A DNA stretch of 64,000 nt from positions 1-64,000 of the forward strand of contig JOKI01000013.1 of NCBI GenBank assembly GCA_000722615.1. The letters run 5' to 3'. Source of the DNA: Pseudorhizobium pelagicum (GTDB lineage: Bacteria; Pseudomonadota; Alphaproteobacteria; Rhizobiales; Rhizobiaceae). Both the position numbers and the translations under genes were made by a program. Shown one piece after another: positions 8,643 to 18,233 of this stretch (position 1 is its first letter; the number at the start of each line of letters is the position of its first letter). Under the pieces are notes generated by a model. That model made no database searches. It saw nothing but the letters and a program-made list of their open reading frames with translations, and was not told the origin of the DNA.

Positions 8643-8794
8643 AAAGCCCCCTCCCCAACCCCTCCCCACAAGGGGGAGGGATTCGGCCCGAGCGCGCCTC
8701 CCGCCGGGTGCCATCAGGCAGGGTCGCAGGAACGGGCAGAACGGCGCGGCTGGTTAACCCCTTCCCCTTGTGGGGAGGGTTTGGGAGGGGCTTT
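8643..8794. repeat. Paired GC-rich palindromic repeat between betB and betA
   Basis: Two inverted copies of one unit of about 37 bp: left arm AAAGCCCCCTCCCC... at 8643-8681 and right arm ...GGGAGGGGCTTT at 8757-8794. Each arm also folds on itself (CCCTCCCC-ACA-GGGGGAGGG type). Such elements are common between genes in Rhizobiales genomes. In the bet mRNA the arms could pair into a long imperfect hairpin with about 75 bases between them. Confidence 0.85.
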
Positions 8795-8812
8795 TTGAAC
8801 GGGGTACAGAAC

Positions 8813-10465
8813 ATGCATCAGGCAGATTTCGTCATCATCGGTTCGGGGTCGGCGGGTTCGGCCATGGCCTATCGGCTGTCGGAGGACGGCAAGCATTCGG
8901 TGATCGTCATCGAGGCGGGCGGATCGGACTTCGGGCCGTTCATCCAGATGCCGGCGGCGCTCGCCTGGCCGATGAGCATGAAGCGCTACAACTGGGGCTA
9001 TCTGTCCGAGCCCGAGCCCCACCTCAACAACCGGCGCATCACCGCGCCGCGCGGCAAGGTGCTGGGCGGATCCTCGTCGATCAACGGCCTCGTCTACGTG
9101 CGCGGCCATGCGGAGGACTTCAACCGCTGGGAGGAGCTCGGCGCCCGCGGCTGGTCCTATGCGGACGTGCTGCCCTATTTCAAGCGGATGGAGCATAGCC
9201 ATGGCGGCGAGGACGGCTGGCGCGGCAAGGATGGACCGCTGCATGTCCGGCGCGGCCCCTTCGTCAATCCGCTCTTCCACGCCTTCATCGAGGCGGGCAA
9301 GGAGGCGGGCTTCGAGCTGACCGACGACTACAACGGCTCCAAGCAGGAAGGCTTCGGCCTGATGGAGCAGACGATCCATCTCGGGCGCCGCTGGTCGGCC
9401 GCCAACGCCTATCTGCGCCCGGCGCTGAAGCGCCAGAACGTGCAACTGGTCTACGGGCTGGCCGAACGGATCGTCATCGAGGATGGCCGGGCCACCGGCG
9501 TCGAGATCGTGCAGGGTGCGCGGACGGAAATCGTCAAGGCCAATCGCGAGGTGATCATTGCCGCCTCCTCCTTCAACTCGCCGAAGCTCCTTATGCAGTC
9601 GGGCATCGGCCCGGCGCAGCACCTGCAGGAGATGGGGATCGAGGTGAAGCTCGACCGGCCGGGCGTCGGCGCCAACCTGCAGGACCATATGGAGTTCTAC
9701 TTCCAGCAGGTCTCGAAGAAGCCGGTGTCGCTCTACTCCTGGCTGCCGTGGTTCTGGCAGGGCGTGGCGGGCGCGCAGTGGCTCCTGTCGAAGTCTGGGC
9801 TCGGTGCCTCCAACCAGTTCGAGGCCTGCGCCTTCCTGCGCTCGGCGCCTGGGCTGAAACAGCCGGACATCCAGTACCACTTCCTGCCGGTGGCGATCTC
9901 CTACGACGGCAAGGCGGCGGCCAAGAGCCACGGCTTCCAGGCGCATGTGGGCTTCAACCTGTCGCAATCGCGCGGCAGCGTGACGCTGCGCTCGCCCGAT
10001 CCGAAGGACGATCCGGTGATCCGCTTCAACTACATGAGCCATGCGGAGGACTGGGAGAAGTTCCGCCACTGCGTGCGGCTGACCCGCGAGATCTTCGGCC
10101 AGGACGCCTTTGCCCCCTATCGCGGGCCGGAGATCCAGCCGGGCGAGTCCGTGCAGTCGGACGAGGCGATCGACGCCTTCCTGCGCGAGCATCTGGAAAG
10201 CGCCTATCACCCCTGCGGCACCTGCCGGATGGGCGATCGCGACGATCCGATGGCGGTCGTGGATCCGGAATGCCGGGTGATCGGCATCGACGGTCTGAGG
10301 GTCGCCGACAGCTCCATCTTCCCGCACATCACCTATGGCAACCTGAACGGACCAACGATCATGACGGGGGAGAAGGCCGCCGACCACATCCTCGGCCGCC
10401 AGCCCCTGCCCCGTTCCAACCAGGAACCCTGGGTCAATCCCCGCGCGGCGGTGAGCGACCGGTAG
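8813..10465 (+). CDS. betA: Choline dehydrogenase
   Basis: 550-aa GMC-family flavoprotein that oxidises choline to betaine aldehyde, membrane-associated and linked to the respiratory chain in known cases. N-terminal FAD-binding motif [23 protein letters not shown] signatures [18 protein letters not shown] and [17 protein letters not shown]; catalytic histidine region [10 protein letters not shown] and C-terminal [17 protein letters not shown]. Start at ATG 8813 because the family begins at the FAD motif and codons before it are repeat sequence. Its ribosome site is weak. About 45 bp after the stop a hairpin (GGCCGC/GCGGCC, 10510-10533) without a U tract might act as a 3' end. Confidence 0.95.
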   Translation: MHQADFVIIGSGSAGSAMAYRLSEDGKHSVIVIEAGGSDFGPFIQMPAALAWPMSMKRYNWGYLSEPEPHLNNRRITAPRGKVLGGSSSINGLVYVRGHAEDFNRWEELGARGWSYADVLPYFKRMEHSHGGEDGWRGKDGPLHVRRGPFVNPLFHAFIEAGKEAGFELTDDYNGSKQEGFGLMEQTIHLGRRWSAANAYLRPALKRQNVQLVYGLAERIVIEDGRATGVEIVQGARTEIVKANREVIIAASSFNSPKLLMQSGIGPAQHLQEMGIEVKLDRPGVGANLQDHMEFYFQQVSKKPVSLYSWLPWFWQGVAGAQWLLSKSGLGASNQFEACAFLRSAPGLKQPDIQYHFLPVAISYDGKAAAKSHGFQAHVGFNLSQSRGSVTLRSPDPKDDPVIRFNYMSHAEDWEKFRHCVRLTREIFGQDAFAPYRGPEIQPGESVQSDEAIDAFLREHLESAYHPCGTCRMGDRDDPMAVVDPECRVIGIDGLRVADSSIFPHITYGNLNGPTIMTGEKAADHILGRQPLPRSNQEPWVNPRAAVSDR

Positions 10466-10594
10466 CGACAGCCGGACGTCCCGTTGCCGGGGGCATTTGC
10501 AGAGGAAAGGGCCGCTTTTGCGGGAAGGCGGCCTTGCAATGGCCCTCCCAGGGGCGAATAACGGGCCCTCCCCTTTCCGCAGCAGTCAGTCACC

Positions 10595-11944
10595 ATGCCC
10601 TTTTCCTACCGCAAGTCGAAGATGCTCCGTCGGTCCCGCGTGATGCGCGGCTCCTGGCGAGTGTGGAAGCCGCGGGTGGTGTTCTGGATCGGAGCCATCG
10701 CCATCGGCCTCGTCAGCGTTGCCTTCGCCTGGGCGGCGGACGAGGCGCAGATGCTGTTCAAGACGGCGACCTCCTCCGGCGCCTACAGCTTCCTGCTGCC
10801 ACTTCTCCTGACGCCCGCGGGCTTCATCCTCTGCACCTGGCTGGCAATGACCTTCTTCCCCAATGCGCAGGGAAGCGGCATCCCGCAAGCGATCGCGGCA
10901 CGGCACCTGCGCGACGAGCAGAGCCGGTCGGCGCTGCTGTCGCTGAAGCTTGCGGCAGGCAAGATCGCGCTGACGGTGATCGGCCTCTTCTCCGGCGCCT
11001 CCATCGGCCGCGAGGGTCCGACGGTTCAGGTCGGCGCCTCGATCATGCTGGCGGCCGGCCGGTTCGGCGGCATGGCGCAGGGCAAGGGGCTGATCCTCGC
11101 CGGTTCCGCCGCGGGCATTGCCGCCGCCTTCAACACGCCGCTTGCCGGCATCGTCTTTGCCATCGAGGAGATGAGCCGCACCTATGAATCGCGCGCCAAC
11201 GGACTGGTGCTGACGGCCGTGGTGCTGTCGGGTCTGGCGGCGCTGGGGCTCGTCGGCAGCTATACCTATTTCGGCGAGAATTCGCTGGCAGTCGCAACAA
11301 GGCTCGACTGGCTGATGGTGGTGCTCTGCGGCGTCGGCGGCGGGGCGCTCGGCGCCAGCTTCAGCCACGGAGCGCTGACGCTCTCGCGCCGTATCCGCCG
11401 CTGGGCGCAGCCGGCGCCGCTGAAGAGGATGATCATGCTGGCCGGAGGCTGCGGCTTGGCGGTTGCCGTCATCGGCATCGTCTCGGGCGGCCAGACCTTC
11501 GGCACCGGCTACGACCAGGCGCGGTCGATGCTGGAGGGCGAGATGCTGTCGCCGCTGTTCTTCCTGGAGAAGCTCGCCAGCACCTTCCTGTCGATGATCT
11601 CCGGCATTCCCGGCGGCATCTTCGCGCCATCACTGGCGGTCGGAGTCGGCTTTGGCGGCACGCTCGGCACCCTGCTCGGCGCCAGCGTCGCGCTGTCGGC
11701 CATGCTCGGCATGGCCGGCTATTTCGCCGGTGTCGTGCAGGCGCCGATGACGGCCTTCGTCATCATCATCGAGATGACCGGCAACCACGAGGCGGTGATC
11801 CCGATCATGGCCGCCTCCATGCTGGGCTACATCACCTCGCGGATGATCGCGCCGGTGCCGCTCTATCACGGGCTGTCGCGGCCCTTCATCGCGCAGGCGA
11901 TCCGCGCGCGGCGCGGCGCAGACGACCGCCCGCAAGTAGGCTAG
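10595..11944 (+). CDS. ClC family chloride channel or H+/Cl- antiporter
   Basis: 449 aa with about ten to twelve hydrophobic helices. ClC signatures are all present: GSGIPQAI (93-100), GREGPTVQ (138-145) with the gating glutamate Glu140, NTPLAGIVFAIEEM with Glu192 at the position of the internal proton glutamate of E. coli ClC, and GGIFAPSLAVG near residue 340. Both glutamates being present favours a 2Cl-/H+ exchanger over a passive channel. No CBS domain follows. The ATG at 10595 has a poor ribosome site; ATG at 10622 is a possible alternative start. The stop codon overlaps that of the convergent DUF6644-like gene. Confidence 0.9.
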   Translation: MPFSYRKSKMLRRSRVMRGSWRVWKPRVVFWIGAIAIGLVSVAFAWAADEAQMLFKTATSSGAYSFLLPLLLTPAGFILCTWLAMTFFPNAQGSGIPQAIAARHLRDEQSRSALLSLKLAAGKIALTVIGLFSGASIGREGPTVQVGASIMLAAGRFGGMAQGKGLILAGSAAGIAAAFNTPLAGIVFAIEEMSRTYESRANGLVLTAVVLSGLAALGLVGSYTYFGENSLAVATRLDWLMVVLCGVGGGALGASFSHGALTLSRRIRRWAQPAPLKRMIMLAGGCGLAVAVIGIVSGGQTFGTGYDQARSMLEGEMLSPLFFLEKLASTFLSMISGIPGGIFAPSLAVGVGFGGTLGTLLGASVALSAMLGMAGYFAGVVQAPMTAFVIIIEMTGNHEAVIPIMAASMLGYITSRMIAPVPLYHGLSRPFIAQAIRARRGADDRPQVG

Positions 11945-12411
11945 AGAAAGCCGATCCAGCGGCCGGCAACGATCGCGCTTGTCCAGATGATGATCGAGGC
12001 GAGCGCCGAAAGTCGCAGGGCAGCCGAGGCATGGCCATCGGTCGTGGCCCGGCGCCAGCCGATGCCGCGATGCAGGACGAGCGCATGCGCCAACCCGACC
12101 GCCACCAGCGCAAGCTTGGCCAGAAAGGCTGCATTCCCGGCGTATTCCACGGGCCGCACCGAGAAGAGGCAAAGACCCGTGAGGATCGCCAGCCCCGCGC
12201 CCGCGGCTGCCATGCGGGAGAGGAAGCCGGCGATGACGTGGAGGGGCACGGAGCGGTTCAGCCCGAGGATGCGCAGGTCGAGCGCCAGGATGGATCCGTA
12301 GAGCACGCCGATCCCCATGATGTGCGCGGCGTTCACCAGCAGGTAGAGCGTCGGCGCGGCAATCAGCGCCCGCGCCACCCCGGTTTCTGCAAGTGGCGCG
12401 AGCCATTCCAC
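11941..12411 (-). CDS. DUF6644-like integral membrane protein
   Basis: 156 aa, about four membrane segments (LYLLVNAAHIMGIGVLYGSILALDL; GAGLAILTGLCLF; AFLAKLALVAVGLAHALVL; the C-terminal ASIIIWTSAIVAGRW). Histidines in the first (AAH) and third (HALVLHRGIGWR) segments could bind heme or metal, but this is speculation. Begins with GTG at 12411, preceded by GAGG. It follows the DUF6152-like gene by 10 bp, a pairing I recognise from other proteobacteria, so the two are probably one operon with a shared membrane or periplasm function, possibly metal related. No known activity. Confidence 0.65.
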   Translation of the reverse strand: MEWLAPLAETGVARALIAAPTLYLLVNAAHIMGIGVLYGSILALDLRILGLNRSVPLHVIAGFLSRMAAAGAGLAILTGLCLFSVRPVEYAGNAAFLAKLALVAVGLAHALVLHRGIGWRRATTDGHASAALRLSALASIIIWTSAIVAGRWIGFL

Positions 12412-12421
12412 GAGTGCTGCC

Positions 12422-12805
12422 TCAGTTGGTCTCGATGCGCTCGGGATAGATGTCGTAGGTCTTGGTACCGACCATGACCCGGACCGCCTTCATGCGCAGC
12501 TCCTCCGGATCCTGCGAGCGATTGCCGATCAGGGTGACGGCATCGCCGACGTTCGCCACGCCCTCGACGAAGCCGGAGCGCTGGGTCTTGCCGGGATTGC
12601 TGAGTTCGACCGTCCAGACGCCGTCCTCGGCCTGGACTTCCATGGAGGGATGCGGCGGGGCAAACGAGATGGCGGTGATGGTGCCGTTCAGCTCGATCTG
12701 TTCGGCCTCTGCCCATGAAAATCCATGATGGGCGACCGCGGTGCCGGCTGCGGCGATGGAAATGGCGATGCCGGCAAACAGTCGCGGCAGGAGCAGGTGC
12801 GTCAT
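12422..12805 (-). CDS. DUF6152-like exported protein
   Basis: 127 aa with a cleavable signal peptide (MTHLLLPRLFAGIAISIAAAGTAVAHH, cut probably after AVA). The mature part starts HHGFSWAEAEQIELNGTIT and continues as a small beta-rich OB-like domain with PHPSMEVQAEDG and GNRSQDPEELRMKAVRV. The N-terminal His-His after the signal cleavage is a typical metal-binding end, which is inference only. First gene of a two-gene operon with the DUF6644-like membrane protein. Expected location periplasm. Confidence 0.7.
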   Translation of the reverse strand: MTHLLLPRLFAGIAISIAAAGTAVAHHGFSWAEAEQIELNGTITAISFAPPHPSMEVQAEDGVWTVELSNPGKTQRSGFVEGVANVGDAVTLIGNRSQDPEELRMKAVRVMVGTKTYDIYPERIETN

Positions 12806-13053
12806 GTCGTTCTCCTCGGGTTGGCTGTCCCACAGACATGTAGAGCGTGGCGATTCGCGCCAGAGGGCCTCACCGTTTAGTGATGGCCCGTTCGTGACAG
12901 GACCGCGAGGTCTATCCGGCCACCGCTCTCACGGCCGGCTTGAAAGCGGTGGCCGACCTCTTGCCTACAGAGGGGGAGGCCTTAATTTCTCTCTTCCGGC
13001 AACGCGGGGGATAGAGGACCGTGTTTACCGACACAGGCTTGTTGAGGAGTTGC

Positions 13054-14076
13054 ATGCCGCATCGAACGCGATCAGACCGAGTGACATTAACGGACGTGGC
13101 AGAGAGCCTCGGGATCAGCTCGATCACCGTGTCGCGCGCCCTGCGGGAGCCGGACAAGGTCTCCGAGCCGCTGCGCGAGCGCATCCTGCAACAGGTCGAG
13201 CAGATGGGCTATGTGCCGGACCTTGCGGCGCGCGCGCTCGCCAGCCGGCAAAGCGGCGTGATCGGCGTGCTGGCGCCGGCGCTGACCAACCACGCCCACC
13301 TCAGCATCATGCGCGGCATCGAGGAGCGCGTGCGCGATTCCGGATTGCGCATCCAATATGCCAACTGCCGCAACGATCCACAGGAGGAGTGTCGGCAGAT
13401 CCGGCTGTTCCTGTCGCAAAATCCGGCGGGCATCCTCTTGTCGGGACTGCAGGCGCGCGACGGCGTGCTGGAGCTCCTGAAGTCGGCGCCCTGCCCCGTG
13501 GTGCAGATCGTCGACCTTCACCTCACCCCGAGCGGGCTGGCCGTCGGCATCAACCACTGCGAAGCCACTGCCACGGCGATCCGCCACCTGATCGCCTGCG
13601 GCTACCGGCGCATCGGCATGATCGGCGGCAGCCGGGACGTGCGGGCGGAACGCAAGCACGAAGGCTACAGCCTGGCAATGCGCGAGGCGGGCCTTCTGGA
13701 CCCCGCTCTCGTGGTGTCGGCGGACGATCCGACGGGCATTGCGCTGGGCTGCCAGCTCCTGCAGCAGTTGAAGGCGCAGGCGCCGGATGCCGACTGCGTC
13801 TTCTGCCAGAACGACGACCTGGCGCTGGGGGCCCTGTTCGAGGCGCAAAGGCTCGGCCTCTCGGTGCCGGACTTCGGCATCTGCGGCTACAACGACCTGG
13901 GGTTTGCCGCCTACACCCAGCCGGCGCTTACCACCGTCCGCGTGCCGCGCTTCGACATGGGATATCGCGCCGTCGACATACTGATCCGCGCGGTAAACGG
14001 CGAAGCCACGCCCGAGGCGCCCATCGACCTCGGGTTCACGCTCATCGAACGGCAGACGACGCGGCAGCTCGCCTAG
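13054..14076 (+). CDS. LacI/GntR-type (PurR-like fold) transcriptional regulator
   Basis: 340-aa LacI-family repressor. Helix-turn-helix at VTLTDVAESLGISSITVSRAL (about residues 9-30) with the hinge-helix region LASRQSG, then a periplasmic-binding-protein fold effector domain (VIGVLAPALTNHAH, GIEERVRDSGLRIQ, ending GFTLIERQTTR). ATG at 13054 is chosen because GAGGAG lies 5 bp ahead and LacI proteins begin just before the HTH; a GTG at 13021 lacks this. Its target is unclear: upstream is the divergent DUF6152 gene and downstream convergent cysN, so no sugar operon is adjacent. Related GntR-like regulators of gluconate genes are one guess. Confidence 0.85.
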   Translation: MPHRTRSDRVTLTDVAESLGISSITVSRALREPDKVSEPLRERILQQVEQMGYVPDLAARALASRQSGVIGVLAPALTNHAHLSIMRGIEERVRDSGLRIQYANCRNDPQEECRQIRLFLSQNPAGILLSGLQARDGVLELLKSAPCPVVQIVDLHLTPSGLAVGINHCEATATAIRHLIACGYRRIGMIGGSRDVRAERKHEGYSLAMREAGLLDPALVVSADDPTGIALGCQLLQQLKAQAPDADCVFCQNDDLALGALFEAQRLGLSVPDFGICGYNDLGFAAYTQPALTTVRVPRFDMGYRAVDILIRAVNGEATPEAPIDLGFTLIERQTTRQLA

Positions 14077-14095
14077 AGCCGCCGCGTGGCCCGGA

Positions 14096-15577
14096 TCAGA
14101 TATCGCTTGCGGCGTTCTGGAACAGCTCGGTTGCCTGTGCCGAGGTCATCCGGCGGACGTCCGCCTCGTCGCGGCGGTTGGCGAAGAGCTCGCTTGCCAT
14201 GATCTGATCGGCAAGATCGGCCGGCAGCGACAGCACGACGCGTTCCCCCTCGTAGCGGATGCCGATCCCGCCGCTGCGCTTGGCGGCAATCATGCCGCCG
14301 GCGATTGTGTTGTGCGTGTCGGGATCGATCAGAATGAAGGCGCCGGTGGAGCGGTTCTGGTCGTAGGTGTCGAAGATCGCCGGTTCGTCGAAGGAGAGCC
14401 GCACCTTGCCGATGGCATTCATTGCCAGCCGGTCCGCGTGAGAGCGCCACGAGCCGCTGGACAGCTCCAGCTGGGAGAGCGGCTTGACCGAGACACGCTG
14501 GCGGCGACTGCCGCTCTTCAGCCAGTAGCGCTTGCCGGGCTCGATCCCGTCCGGCTGCAACGCCACGATCTGCGCCTCGAACTCCAGCCCGGTCATCGGC
14601 TGGGCGTCGAGCGAGACGATCATGTCGCCGCGCGAGACGTCCACCTGACGGTCGAGGACCAGGGTGATTGCGTCGCCGGCGACGGCCGCGTTGCGGACGA
14701 GGTCGAAGGTGACGATCTGCTTGACGTTGGCGATCATGCCGGACGGCAGGATGACGACGGAATCGCCGGGCTTCACCGAGCCGCCGGCGACCGTGCCCTG
14801 ATAGCCGCGGAAGCTTTCGCCCGGCCGCGAGACGCGCTGCACCGGCAGACGGAAGCCGCCGGCCTGGGCGGAACGGACGGTGGCGAGCTCCAGCGTCTCG
14901 ACGAGCGTCGGGCCATCGTACCAGAGCATGACGGCGCCTGCCGGATAGACGACGTTCTCACCCTTCAGGGCCGACATCGGGATGGCGGTGATCTGGCGCA
15001 CGCCGAGCGACAGGGCCAGCTCCCGGAAGTCATGCGAGATGGCATCGAAGATCGCCTGGTCGTAGCCGACGAGATCGAACTTGTTGACCGCCAGCACGAA
15101 CTGCTTGATGCCCATCAGCGAGGCGATCGTGGCATGGCGGCGGGTCTGCTCGAGAAGGCCGGTGCGGGCGTCGACGAGCAGCACGGCGAGATCGGCGGTC
15201 GAAGCACCAGTCGCCATGTTGCGGGTGTACTGCTCGTGGCCGGGCGTATCGGCAACGATGAAGGAGCGCCGGTCGGTGGCGAAATAGCGGTAGGCGACAT
15301 CGATGGTGATGCCCTGCTCTCGCTCGGCCTGCAGACCGTCGAGCAGCAGCGCGAAATCGGGCAGGCCGAGATCGTTCTGCTGGCCGCTGTCGCGCCGCAG
15401 CGTCGCGGCCTGGTCTTCCTTGACGGCCTTGGTGTCCCACAGCAGGCGGCCGATCAGCGTCGACTTGCCGTCGTCGACCGAGCCGCAGGTGATGAGACGC
15501 AACGGGCGCAGGTCGCGCGTGACCGCAACGGCATCTGCGGCGGGATGGACGGCGGCGGCGGTGGCGGATGCGGTCAT
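14096..15577 (-). CDS. cysN: Sulfate adenylyltransferase GTPase subunit CysN
   Basis: 493-aa GTPase subunit of ATP sulfurylase; GTP hydrolysis drives APS formation by CysD. Translation-factor G domain with GSVDDGKSTLIGRL (P-loop, about 34-47), DTPGHEQYTRNM (G3, about 112-123) and NKFDLVGYD (G4), followed by two beta-barrel domains. The protein ends after the barrels, so there is no fused APS kinase (CysC/NodQ type), fitting a route through APS reductase. Start at ATG 15577, one base after the cysD stop; longer upstream reading is just cysD in another frame. Last gene of cysH-cysD-cysN. Confidence 0.95.
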   Translation of the reverse strand: MTASATAAAVHPAADAVAVTRDLRPLRLITCGSVDDGKSTLIGRLLWDTKAVKEDQAATLRRDSGQQNDLGLPDFALLLDGLQAEREQGITIDVAYRYFATDRRSFIVADTPGHEQYTRNMATGASTADLAVLLVDARTGLLEQTRRHATIASLMGIKQFVLAVNKFDLVGYDQAIFDAISHDFRELALSLGVRQITAIPMSALKGENVVYPAGAVMLWYDGPTLVETLELATVRSAQAGGFRLPVQRVSRPGESFRGYQGTVAGGSVKPGDSVVILPSGMIANVKQIVTFDLVRNAAVAGDAITLVLDRQVDVSRGDMIVSLDAQPMTGLEFEAQIVALQPDGIEPGKRYWLKSGSRRQRVSVKPLSQLELSSGSWRSHADRLAMNAIGKVRLSFDEPAIFDTYDQNRSTGAFILIDPDTHNTIAGGMIAAKRSGGIGIRYEGERVVLSLPADLADQIMASELFANRRDEADVRRMTSAQATELFQNAASDI

Positions 15578-15578
15578 C

Positions 15579-16532
15579 TCAGAAATACCCTTCGCGTTTC
15601 TTCTTCTCCATCGAGCCGGACTGGTCGCGGTCGATGGCGCGTCCCTGACGTTCGGAGACAGTGGCAATCTCGAGTTCGGCGATCACCTCGTCGAGCGTCG
15701 TGGCCCGCGAACGGATCGCCCCGGTGAGCGGGAAGCAGCCGAGCGTGCGGAAGCGGATGAAATCGTGCTGCACGGTCTCGCCGGGCAGGCGCTCGAGGCG
15801 CGGATCCTCGGCATGGATCATCATGCCGTCGCGCTCGACGAAGGGGCGTTCGGCGGCGAAATAGAGCGGCACCAGGGGAATGTCCTCCGCCTGGATGTAG
15901 CGCCAGATGTCCACCTCGGTCCAGTTGGAGAGCGGGAAGGCGCGCACGCTCTCGCCCTTGCGGACCATGCCATTGTAGACGTTCCAGAGTTCCGGGCGCT
16001 GGTTGCGCGGATCCCAGCGGTGGTCCGGCGTGCGGAAGGAATAGATGCGCTCCTTGGCGCGGCTTGCCTCCTCGTCGCGACGGGCACCGCCGAAGGCTGC
16101 ATCATATTTGCCGGCGTCGAGCGCCTGGCGCAGCGCCTCGGTCTTCATGATATCGGTGTAGAGCGCCGAGCCATGGGTGAAGGGCGTGACGTTTTCCGCC
16201 TTGCCGCGGGCATTGGTGTGGACGACGAGGTCGAGCTCATACTTCCGGGCAATCTCGTCGCGGAAGCGGATCATCTCCTTGAACTTCCAGCCGGTATCGA
16301 CGTGGAGCAAGGGAAACGGCACGCGGCCCGGATGGAAGGCCTTGCGCGCCAGATGCAGCAGGACGGAAGAATCCTTGCCGATCGAATAGAGCATCACCGG
16401 ACGCTCGAATTCGGCCGCAACCTCGCGGAAGATATGGATCGCCTCGTTTTCGAGCGCCTTCAGGTGCGGATCGAGCGGCGGTTTGGTCGACGAAGCAGGC
16501 CTTGGCTCTGCTGCGTGGATAACATCGGTCAT
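15579..16532 (-). CDS. cysD: Sulfate adenylyltransferase catalytic subunit CysD
   Basis: 317-aa PP-loop ATPase that, with CysN, converts ATP and sulfate to APS. The PP-loop is [21 protein letters not shown] (about residues 46-66); other family marks are [28 protein letters not shown] and [14 protein letters not shown]-terminal [11 protein letters not shown] is the usual CysD end. CGGAG precedes the ATG at 16532. Middle gene of cysH-cysD-cysN, 34 bp after cysH. Length matches the family. Confidence 0.95.
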   Translation of the reverse strand: MTDVIHAAEPRPASSTKPPLDPHLKALENEAIHIFREVAAEFERPVMLYSIGKDSSVLLHLARKAFHPGRVPFPLLHVDTGWKFKEMIRFRDEIARKYELDLVVHTNARGKAENVTPFTHGSALYTDIMKTEALRQALDAGKYDAAFGGARRDEEASRAKERIYSFRTPDHRWDPRNQRPELWNVYNGMVRKGESVRAFPLSNWTEVDIWRYIQAEDIPLVPLYFAAERPFVERDGMMIHAEDPRLERLPGETVQHDFIRFRTLGCFPLTGAIRSRATTLDEVIAELEIATVSERQGRAIDRDQSGSMEKKKREGYF

Positions 16533-16566
16533 CAGGGATTCTCCGGGGCGGACAAGGGTCTACCGG

Positions 16567-17328
16567 CTAAAGGGAACTGGAAGTGAGGGACGAGGCTGCC
16601 GCCTCGGGGACATGCAGGCCGCATTCGCGCTTTTCGTCGTTTTCCCACCACCAGCGCCCGGCCCGTTCCGGCTCTCCGGGCTTGATGGCACGGGTGCAGG
16701 GCTCGCAGCCGATCGACGGATAGCCGCGCCGGTGCAGCGGATTGGTGGGGACGGCGTGCTTCTCGACATAGGCTGCGATCTCGTCGAGCGACCAGTCGGC
16801 AAGCGGGTTGACCTTGAAGAGGCCGCGCTCGGCGTCGTACTCGACGAAGGGCGTTGCGGCGCGGTTGCCGGACTGGCTTCGGCGAAGGCCGGTGACCCAG
16901 ACCGTCGCCCCATCCAGGGCCCTGGCGAGCGGCGCGACCTTGCGGACATGACAGCAGGCGTGGCGGGCCTCGACGCTCTCGTAGAAACCGTTGAGGCCGT
17001 ATTGCGCGACGTAGCCGGCGACATCGGACTCCTGCGGACGGTGCCGACGAATCTCGATGCCGAAGCGATCCTCCGTCTCGTCGATCAGCGCCAGGGTCTC
17101 GGGAAACAGCCGGCCCGTCTCCAGCGTCGCCACCTCTATGTCGAGCCGCTCCATGCCGATGGCCGCGGTGATGACCTGGTCCTCAATCCCGAGGCTGGAG
17201 GTGAAGACCGCACGGCCGATGCCCGCTGCAAGCCTCAACCGGCTGGCGAGATCCAGGGTCTCGAAACGGGCGTCGAGGGTGGCGGCGAGTTCGGCCGGGC
17301 GCAGGCCGGAGAGATCGTGGATCGTCAT
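16567..17328 (-). CDS. cysH: Adenylyl-sulfate (APS) reductase, iron-sulfur type
   Basis: 253 aa; reduces APS to sulfite and AMP using thioredoxin. The two Cys pairs that hold the [4Fe-4S] cluster are present: ACCHVRK (Cys125, Cys126) and GCEPC (Cys208, Cys211). The catalytic cysteine is in KRECGLH (Cys236). These pairs separate bacterial/plant APS reductases from E. coli PAPS reductase, and agree with the absence of APS kinase on CysN. First gene of the cys operon, divergent from an Rrf2 regulator over 259 bp. That region contains ATAATCGGGC just ahead of the gene, weakly like the centre of the operator before the sulfate-binding gene. Confidence 0.95.
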   Translation of the reverse strand: MTIHDLSGLRPAELAATLDARFETLDLASRLRLAAGIGRAVFTSSLGIEDQVITAAIGMERLDIEVATLETGRLFPETLALIDETEDRFGIEIRRHRPQESDVAGYVAQYGLNGFYESVEARHACCHVRKVAPLARALDGATVWVTGLRRSQSGNRAATPFVEYDAERGLFKVNPLADWSLDEIAAYVEKHAVPTNPLHRRGYPSIGCEPCTRAIKPGEPERAGRWWWENDEKRECGLHVPEAAASSLTSSSL

Positions 17329-17587
17329 GTGGGTCTTTCCATCATCTTTGCCCGATTATGGAAGCTTGCGACGGCCCTGCACAGAAACAGCGGTTTCACC
17401 AGGCGCGGATGATGAGCAAATCTCTCTCCAAAGCTTCGCCGGCGGAGAAAAGCTGCCGTACCGGAGGCCGCGACCCGGGACAGGCCGCGCCAGCGTTTGA
17501 AATCCCACATGGTTTCCGCTAAGCCGAAGGGCAGTATCAAACCGCGCCGCCGAAACCGGCCGTGCGGCCGGCATATGTGGTTGCGCA

Positions 17588-18031
17588 ATGATTTCCCAGA
17601 AGGCGAGATACGCATTGAGGGCGCTGACGGCTCTGGCCCAGTCGGGCGACGGCGCGTCGATGATGATCTCGGAGATTGCCGCGCAGCAGTGCATCCCGAA
17701 GAAGTTCCTGGAGCAGATCCTGCTCGACCTGAAGCGGGCCGGCATCGTCGCCAGCCGGCGCGGCAAGCAGGGCGGATACCTGCTCCTGAAGCCGGCCGAC
17801 ACCATCACCTACGGTGACGTGCTGCGGCTGATCGACGGCCCGATCGCGCCGCTCCCCTGCCTGTCGGTGACCGCCTACCGCAAATGCGAGGACTGCGACG
17901 GCGAGCAGCTCTGCGAGATCCGCCACGTCTTCGCCCGCGTCGCCGACGCCACTCGCGACGTGCTGTTCAGCACCACGATTGCCGATGCCCTGGACGACAC
18001 CGCGAAGTCGCGGGAACTTCTGACGGCGTGA
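17588..18031 (+). CDS. Rrf2 family regulator, probably of sulfur assimilation
   Basis: 147 aa. N-terminal winged helix with ISEIAAQQCIPKKFLEQILLDLKRAGIVASRRG and the Rrf2 wing GKQGGYLL. Four cysteines follow: Cys91, Cys100, Cys103 and Cys109 (PCLSV, RKCEDCDGEQLC), enough for an iron-sulfur cluster or for redox sensing, as in IscR/NsrR/RirA. Its position between cysHDN and the sulfate-binding gene, divergent from the first and codirectional with the second, suggests it senses sulfur or cysteine status, like CymR in Gram-positives; this is inference. The ATG at 17588 has no strong ribosome site. Confidence 0.8.
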   Translation: MISQKARYALRALTALAQSGDGASMMISEIAAQQCIPKKFLEQILLDLKRAGIVASRRGKQGGYLLLKPADTITYGDVLRLIDGPIAPLPCLSVTAYRKCEDCDGEQLCEIRHVFARVADATRDVLFSTTIADALDDTAKSRELLTA

Positions 18032-18176
18032 TGCCTCTTTTCGGCGCCTGCCGTCGGATGCTTCCTCTCCTGATCCAGCCGCTTGCTCCGTGCGTGCTTG
18101 CCGGACGCCGCCTCGGCGACAGTAAACCACCCCCTGACACCACGACCCAAGGTTTTTGCTTTCTTCCAGTTCCCCG

Positions 18177-18204
18177 TTGTCAAAGACTACTTAATCGGTA
18201 GTGT
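18177..18204 (+). promoter_or_regulatory. Promoter with inverted repeat ahead of the sulfate-binding gene
   Basis: TTGTCA (18177-18182) looks like a -35 box, with a weak TAGTGT 16 bp on. Between and over them lies ACTAC-TTAATCG-GTAGT (18186-18202), a 5-bp inverted repeat with a 7-bp centre. A repressor there would block polymerase; the neighbouring Rrf2 protein is the obvious candidate. Confidence 0.45.
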
Positions 18205-18233
18205 TAGTCGGGTAACCACGGAGGGAAGTCAGC

